This document shows positions 46,314 to 49,921 of a stretch of 49,921 nt of DNA, one piece after another. The position numbers and the translations under genes are program-made. How positions within the stretch are numbered: the stretch's first letter is position 1; every line of letters starts with the position of its first letter. The notes beneath the pieces are model-generated. The model was not told where the DNA came from. It made no database searches and saw only the letters and a program-made list of their open reading frames with translations. This DNA is from Clostridia bacterium. GTDB taxonomy: Bacteria > Bacillota > Clostridia > Acetivibrionales > JAFADI01. The DNA is taken from positions 1-49,921 of the forward strand of contig JAOAAU010000098.1 in assembly GCA_026418695.1 (NCBI GenBank), read 5' to 3'.

Positions 46314-47339
46314 GTGAAAAAGAATCGAATTTTTAATACAATTACATTATTATCAGCATCTGTTATTGTTTTTATTGTCCTTGCAGCACTCCTATTTACC
46401 GGTATTATCGACGAATATAACGGCCAGCTGCTAACGCTCGCCGGAATTTATATTATTGTTTCATTGAGCTTGAACCTGATTACCGGATTTACCGGGCAAT
46501 TGTCCTTAGGTCAAGCAGGCTTCATGTCGATCGGAGCTTATAGTTCTGCAATCGCAATGATGAATTTTCATTTGCCTCTGGTAGTTTCCATTATCATTGG
46601 CGGTCTTGTTACAGCTGTTTTTGGTTTGCTGATCGGGTTCCCTACCTTGAGGTTGCGTGGTGACTATCTCGCCATTACTACTTTAGGTTTTGGTGAAATC
46701 ATAAGAGTTATCATGGTAAACCTAGAAACGTACACAGGTGGAGCTGCCGGATTGAAAGGAATCCCTTCCTTCTCGGATACCGGCGATTTCCTCAAGGATT
46801 CCATCATCAAGTTTTCGTGGGTTTATGTATTTGTGATTATTACCATTGTCATTGTAAACAATCTTATCAACTCATCCCCGGGCAGAGCCATCGTATCCAT
46901 CAGAGAAGATGAAATTGCGGCGAACTCCATGGGTATCAATGTTTCCTATTACAAGATCTTCTCCTTTACCATGTCCGCTTTTCTGGCTGGTATCGGCGGA
47001 GCATTGTATGCTGTTTACTTCGGGTATCTCAACCCTGTAATGTTCTGGTTCCTTACCTCTGTAAACTTCGTGGTAATCGTTGTTTTGGGCGGTATGGGAA
47101 GCATAACGGGAACAATACTTGCTGGCGTAGGCTTCACATATATTCAGGAATGGTTAAGATTCTTCAAGGATTTCCGGTTGGTCATCTTCGGCCTAGCGCT
47201 GATTATCGTCATGCTGTTCTGGCCTAGAGGATTGATGGGAACCAATGAATTCTCCATCGTGAAGTTTGTAAGAAAATATATAAGAAAAGAACATGAGGGC
47301 GGTTCCTCAAAACCGTCAAAAATCAAGGGGGTGAAGTAA
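46314..47339 (+). CDS. livM: Branched-chain amino acid ABC transporter permease LivM
   Basis: The 341-residue protein has about nine helices and the LivM signatures SLSLNLITGFTGQLSLGQAGFMSIGAY and SIREDEIAANSMGINVSYYKIF (the EAA-like loop). It pairs with LivH. The GTG at 46314 has AGGTGG 5 nt upstream; a GTG at 46305 right after the livH stop is the alternative. livG starts directly after its stop codon. Confidence 0.94.
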   Translation: MKKNRIFNTITLLSASVIVFIVLAALLFTGIIDEYNGQLLTLAGIYIIVSLSLNLITGFTGQLSLGQAGFMSIGAYSSAIAMMNFHLPLVVSIIIGGLVTAVFGLLIGFPTLRLRGDYLAITTLGFGEIIRVIMVNLETYTGGAAGLKGIPSFSDTGDFLKDSIIKFSWVYVFVIITIVIVNNLINSSPGRAIVSIREDEIAANSMGINVSYYKIFSFTMSAFLAGIGGALYAVYFGYLNPVMFWFLTSVNFVVIVVLGGMGSITGTILAGVGFTYIQEWLRFFKDFRLVIFGLALIIVMLFWPRGLMGTNEFSIVKFVRKYIRKEHEGGSSKPSKIKGVK

Positions 47340-48125
47340 ATGTCTGTAATGGAGGCAAAAAGCATATCCATTGTTTTTGGTGGATTAAAAGCCGTAACAA
47401 ATTTTGATCTAAAACTGGGTAAAGGTGAACTGGTTGGTTTGATAGGTCCCAACGGTGCCGGAAAAACTACCGTATTCAACATGCTTACAGGTGTTTATTC
47501 GCCTACCAGCGGTGATATTGTTCTGAATACATCCAGGGAAGGACATAATTACAAAAGTATCATCAAGCTAAAACCTTACCAAATCACACAATCAGGCGTA
47601 GCTAGAACTTTCCAGAATATCCGTCTCTTCAAAGACCTTTCGGTGCTGGATAACGTTCGGATTGCGTTCCACTTTAACGTAAAGTACAATGCGCTTCAAG
47701 GCATACTTCGTACCACTGCTTTTTACAACGAAGAGGACGAAATCACCGAAAAAGCAAGAGACCTGTTGAAAATATTCAACTTGCAGGATAAAGAGAAAGA
47801 ATTGGCTAAAAACCTCCCCTATGGAGAACAGAGAAAGCTTGAAATCACCAGAGCCTTGGCTACAAACCCCAAAGTCCTGCTTCTTGATGAACCTGCTGCA
47901 GGCATGAACCCTCAGGAAACTCATGATTTGATGAACCTGATCAGTTTTATCAGAAACAAGTTTGATCTTACGATACTTTTGATAGAGCATGATATGAGCC
48001 TTGTTATGGGCATTTGCGAAAGAATTGTTGTTTTGGATTACGGTCAGACCATCGCTGTCGGCACTCCCGAACAAATCAGCAAGGATCCGAAGGTTATCAA
48101 GGCTTATCTTGGCGAGGGGGTATAA
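47340..48125 (+). CDS. livG: Branched-chain amino acid ABC transporter ATPase LivG
   Basis: The 261-residue ATPase shows Walker A GPNGAGKTT, the LivG-specific ARTFQNIRLF, signature LPYGEQRKLEITRAL, Walker B LLLDEPAAGMNP and H loop IEHDM. GGGGGTG at the end of livM is its ribosome-binding site. It works as a heterodimer with LivF to drive LivHM. Confidence 0.95.
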   Translation: MSVMEAKSISIVFGGLKAVTNFDLKLGKGELVGLIGPNGAGKTTVFNMLTGVYSPTSGDIVLNTSREGHNYKSIIKLKPYQITQSGVARTFQNIRLFKDLSVLDNVRIAFHFNVKYNALQGILRTTAFYNEEDEITEKARDLLKIFNLQDKEKELAKNLPYGEQRKLEITRALATNPKVLLLDEPAAGMNPQETHDLMNLISFIRNKFDLTILLIEHDMSLVMGICERIVVLDYGQTIAVGTPEQISKDPKVIKAYLGEGV

Positions 48126-48129
48126 ACGG

Positions 48130-48834
48130 GTGCTTAAAATAGAAGGTTTGAATGTATTTTACGGTACAATCCACGCGTTGCATGATATTAACTTTGAAGT
48201 AAATGAAGGTGAAATCGTTACATTGATCGGTGCCAATGGAGCAGGAAAAACAACAACGCTCCACTCTATTTCCGGTCTGATTGAACCGAAAACCGGTAGT
48301 ATCAGCTTCATGGGAAGTCCGATCACAGGCGTTGCAGCCAATAAAATTGTAAAAATGGGTCTTTGCCAGGTCCCTGAGGGCAGAAGAATTTTCGCCAATC
48401 TTTCGGTTTTAGAAAACCTTGAGATGGGAGCCTACACAAGAAACGACAAGCATAACCTGAAGGATGATTATGAAGTTGTTTTCACCAGATTCCCAAGGTT
48501 GAAGGAAAGAATCAAACAGATTGCCGGTACTTTAAGCGGTGGCGAGCAGCAGATGCTGGCCATGGGAAGAGCTTTAATGTCTCGCCCCAAGCTCCTTCTT
48601 CTGGATGAACCCTCTATGGGACTTGCTCCGCTGTTGGTAAAAGAGATTTTCTCCATCATTCAGGATATCAACAAAGCCGGTACAACGGTTCTTCTCGTTG
48701 AACAAAATGCAAACATGGCGCTTTCTATCGCCACCAGAGCTTATGTTCTTGAAACCGGACATATTGTGCTTTCCGGTGACGCAAAAGAGCTCGCTGCCAG
48801 CGAAGAAGTAAGAAAAGCATACCTGGGGGGTTAA
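48130..48834 (+). CDS. livF: Branched-chain amino acid ABC transporter ATPase LivF
   Basis: The 234-residue ATPase has Walker A GANGAGKTT, LCQVPEGRRIFANLSVLENL (LivF hallmark), signature LSGGEQQMLAMGRAL, Walker B LLLDEPSMGLAP and H loop VEQNA. I start at the GTG at 48130 (KIEGLNVFYGTIHALHDIN follows), with GAGGGGG inside the livG end; a longer frame runs backwards through livG and is artefactual. It completes the five-gene importer. Confidence 0.95.
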   Translation: MLKIEGLNVFYGTIHALHDINFEVNEGEIVTLIGANGAGKTTTLHSISGLIEPKTGSISFMGSPITGVAANKIVKMGLCQVPEGRRIFANLSVLENLEMGAYTRNDKHNLKDDYEVVFTRFPRLKERIKQIAGTLSGGEQQMLAMGRALMSRPKLLLLDEPSMGLAPLLVKEIFSIIQDINKAGTTVLLVEQNANMALSIATRAYVLETGHIVLSGDAKELAASEEVRKAYLGG

Positions 48835-48877
48835 GTCCTCTCAGAGTCGTCAGAAATACTTAACACAATCAAGGACA

Positions 48878-48907
48878 TTGATTATTCTCTGTCGAAAGTG
48901 ATATAAT
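48878..48907 (+). promoter_or_regulatory. Promoter of the CBS-ACT gene
   Basis: TTGATT (48878-48883) and TATAAT (48902-48907) are 18 nt apart, giving the gene its own promoter after livF. Confidence 0.65.
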
Positions 48908-49004
48908 ATAATTGTAATATTTGGTTGATAATATGTTTCTGATGCTTTTTTCGTATTCATCTGTCAATTGTCAACTGCCAATTAAATATAAGGGAGGTTT
49001 TTGT

Positions 49005-49634
49005 ATGTATGTAAAAAGTCGTATGACCGCAAACCCATACACAGTAGCACCGGAAGCAACCGTTGCAGAAACCCTTGAGCTTATGAGGACAAAGGATATC
49101 CGTAGGGTTCCTGTCGTTAAGAACAATAAGCTGGTTGGAATTATTACTGAACGAAAACTCCTTGAGGTATCCCCTTCACCGGCTACTTCACTGAGCATTT
49201 TTGAGATCAATTACCTCCTTTCCAAAACAAAGATTGAATCCGTTATGTCCAAGGATGTTGTCACAGTAGAACCTGGGACCTTGCTTGAGGAAGCGGCCAT
49301 TCTCATGAGAGAGCACGATGTCGGCGGTCTTCCGGTTGTTGAAGATGAGAAATTGGTAGGAATCATTACGGAAACAGATATCTTTGACTCCTTTATTGAG
49401 ATTATGGGATTTAAAGATGTGGGAAGCAGAATTGCCGTAGAAGTAAATGATGACAAGCCTGGAATTCTGGCAAAGGTTGCCGGCGTCATTGCAAAATTTG
49501 ATGTCAACATCACACACTTGGCCGTTTTTAGAAATGAAATCATTATAAGAATCAACACACTAAATGTGGATAATATTTTAAAGGCGCTGGAAAGTGAAGG
49601 ATTTAAAGTGATTTCAGTTTTAAAGAATGAATAG
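49005..49634 (+). CDS. AcuB-like protein with two CBS domains and an ACT domain
   Basis: The 209-residue protein has two CBS domains (about 7-55, VKSRMTANPYTVAPEATV; and about 78-130, IESVMSKDVVTVEPGTL) that bind adenine nucleotides. A C-terminal ACT domain (about 137-205, DKPGILAKVAGVIAKFDVNITHL) usually binds amino acids. This is the architecture of AcuB-type regulatory proteins linked to acetoin use, though no acu genes are here. ATG at 49005 follows GGGAGG; a longer frame upstream lacks a site. Its position after the liv operon and its ACT domain suggest amino-acid sensing, which is inference. Confidence 0.85.
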   Translation: MYVKSRMTANPYTVAPEATVAETLELMRTKDIRRVPVVKNNKLVGIITERKLLEVSPSPATSLSIFEINYLLSKTKIESVMSKDVVTVEPGTLLEEAAILMREHDVGGLPVVEDEKLVGIITETDIFDSFIEIMGFKDVGSRIAVEVNDDKPGILAKVAGVIAKFDVNITHLAVFRNEIIIRINTLNVDNILKALESEGFKVISVLKNE

Positions 49635-49645
49635 AAATAGTTACT

Positions 49646-49678
49646 AAAGGCAATCGGAAATTTCCGGTTGCCTTTTAA
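49646..49678 (+). terminator. Rho-independent terminator
   Basis: AAAGGCAA and TTGCCTTT pair, with inner CGGAAA/TTTCCG, followed by TTTTAAATTT. It ends the CBS-ACT gene. Confidence 0.8.
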
Positions 49679-49717
49679 ATTTGTAACCCGTATTAGGTCT
49701 TCATAGCTGTAGTATGC

Positions 49718-49746
49718 TTGTCTTAAGCTTCTGTAAGTGATATAAT
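49718..49746 (+). promoter_or_regulatory. Promoter of the EamA-like transporter
   Basis: TTGTCT (49718-49723) and TATAAT (49741-49746) are 17 nt apart. Confidence 0.65.
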
Positions 49747-49783
49747 GATTTGAACTTGATTCTTTTTTATGAGGTATTCTGAG

Positions 49784-49921
49784 TTGAACAAACAATCTTC
49801 CGGTAAAACAAAGGAATATTACCTTTCGGTGATTTTTTTAATATTGACGGTAATTTTTTGGGGAATATCTTTTATCAGCACAAAAATACTTCTTACGGAA
49901 GTCCCCCCCGCTTCCATCGCA
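49784..49921 (+). CDS. EamA/DMT-family transporter, N-terminal fragment
   Basis: The gene runs off the right edge after 46 codons. The visible N-terminus has a polar start (MNKQSSGKTKEYY) and one membrane helix with the EamA-like pattern LTVIFWGISFISTKILL followed by VPPASIA, typical of the first helix and loop of drug/metabolite transporters. The start is TTG at 49784, with GAGG 9 nt upstream. The substrate cannot be told from this part. Confidence 0.7.
   Translation, partial: MNKQSSGKTKEYYLSVIFLILTVIFWGISFISTKILLTEVPPASIA

Noticed and set aside
48001..48129. N-terminal extension of LivF
   Set aside because: It overlaps livG in another frame; the GTG at 48130 gives the family-typical start.

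Overview
The window reads as low-to-moderate GC chromosomal DNA of an anaerobic Firmicute of the class Clostridia. This is an inference from gene content: RNase J, a GatCAB amidotransferase with a tRNA-Gln, pta-ackA acetate formation, a GH57 branching enzyme with a DUF4912 protein, and strong AGGAGG ribosome-binding sites. No phage or insertion-sequence genes are visible. One palindromic mini-element sits inside a gene.

Layout. 1-1117: start of a rifampicin phosphotransferase/PEP-synthase-like gene on the minus strand, interrupted in frame by a ~53 bp palindromic repeat. 1.8-5.0 kb: small secreted, membrane and cytosolic proteins. Among them, at about 3961-4584, lies a ~620 nt stretch with its own promoter-like sequence and terminator and with many long G.U-rich hairpins. 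I read it as a large structured non-coding RNA, the most interesting object here. 5.2-11.0 kb: signalling genes (PAS histidine kinase, single-domain receiver, AraC-type response regulator, SBP-PAS-GGDEF-EAL protein). 11.2-13.1 kb: CapA-like protein and ThpR. 13.2-18.3 kb: TetR-regulated efflux operon (TetR, ABC ATPase, FtsX-type permease, HlyD-type adaptor) with a palindromic operator inside its promoter. 18.5-21.1 kb: operon of an HXXEE membrane protein, an ArsA/Get3-like ATPase and a small protein, next to a MarR regulator. 21.2-23.7 kb: corrinoid-type methyltransferase and RNase J. The RNase J leader holds a tandem array of ~100 bp units with covarying hairpins. 24.3-28.2 kb: glycogen/alpha-glucan genes (GT4, DUF4912, GH57). 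28.3-35.7 kb: PhoH/PIN ATPase, MFS transporter, a two-gene operon of unknown function (HEAT-like/SH3 plus coiled coil), a 2-hydroxyacid dehydrogenase, a cupin and a DUF5658-like protein. 36.0-42.2 kb: tRNA-Gln(CUG), ackA-pta and gatCAB. 42.4-43.6 kb: unknown membrane protein and nitroreductase. 44.1-48.8 kb: complete branched-chain amino acid ABC transporter (livK-H-M-G-F). 49.0 kb to the end: AcuB-like CBS-ACT protein and the start of an EamA transporter.

How genes work together. GatCAB completes Gln-tRNA(Gln), and its substrate tRNA is encoded about 2.6 kb away. Pta and AckA form the acetyl-CoA to acetate ATP-yielding pathway. The Liv genes form one importer. GT4, DUF4912 and GH57 look like an alpha-glucan synthesis and branching set. 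Two regulators (TetR, MarR) have visible palindromes at their own promoters. Two genes (the AraC-type regulator and the MarR regulator) lack a usable ATG at the expected N-terminus and seem to start at CTG. All homology statements come from reading motifs; no database search was run.
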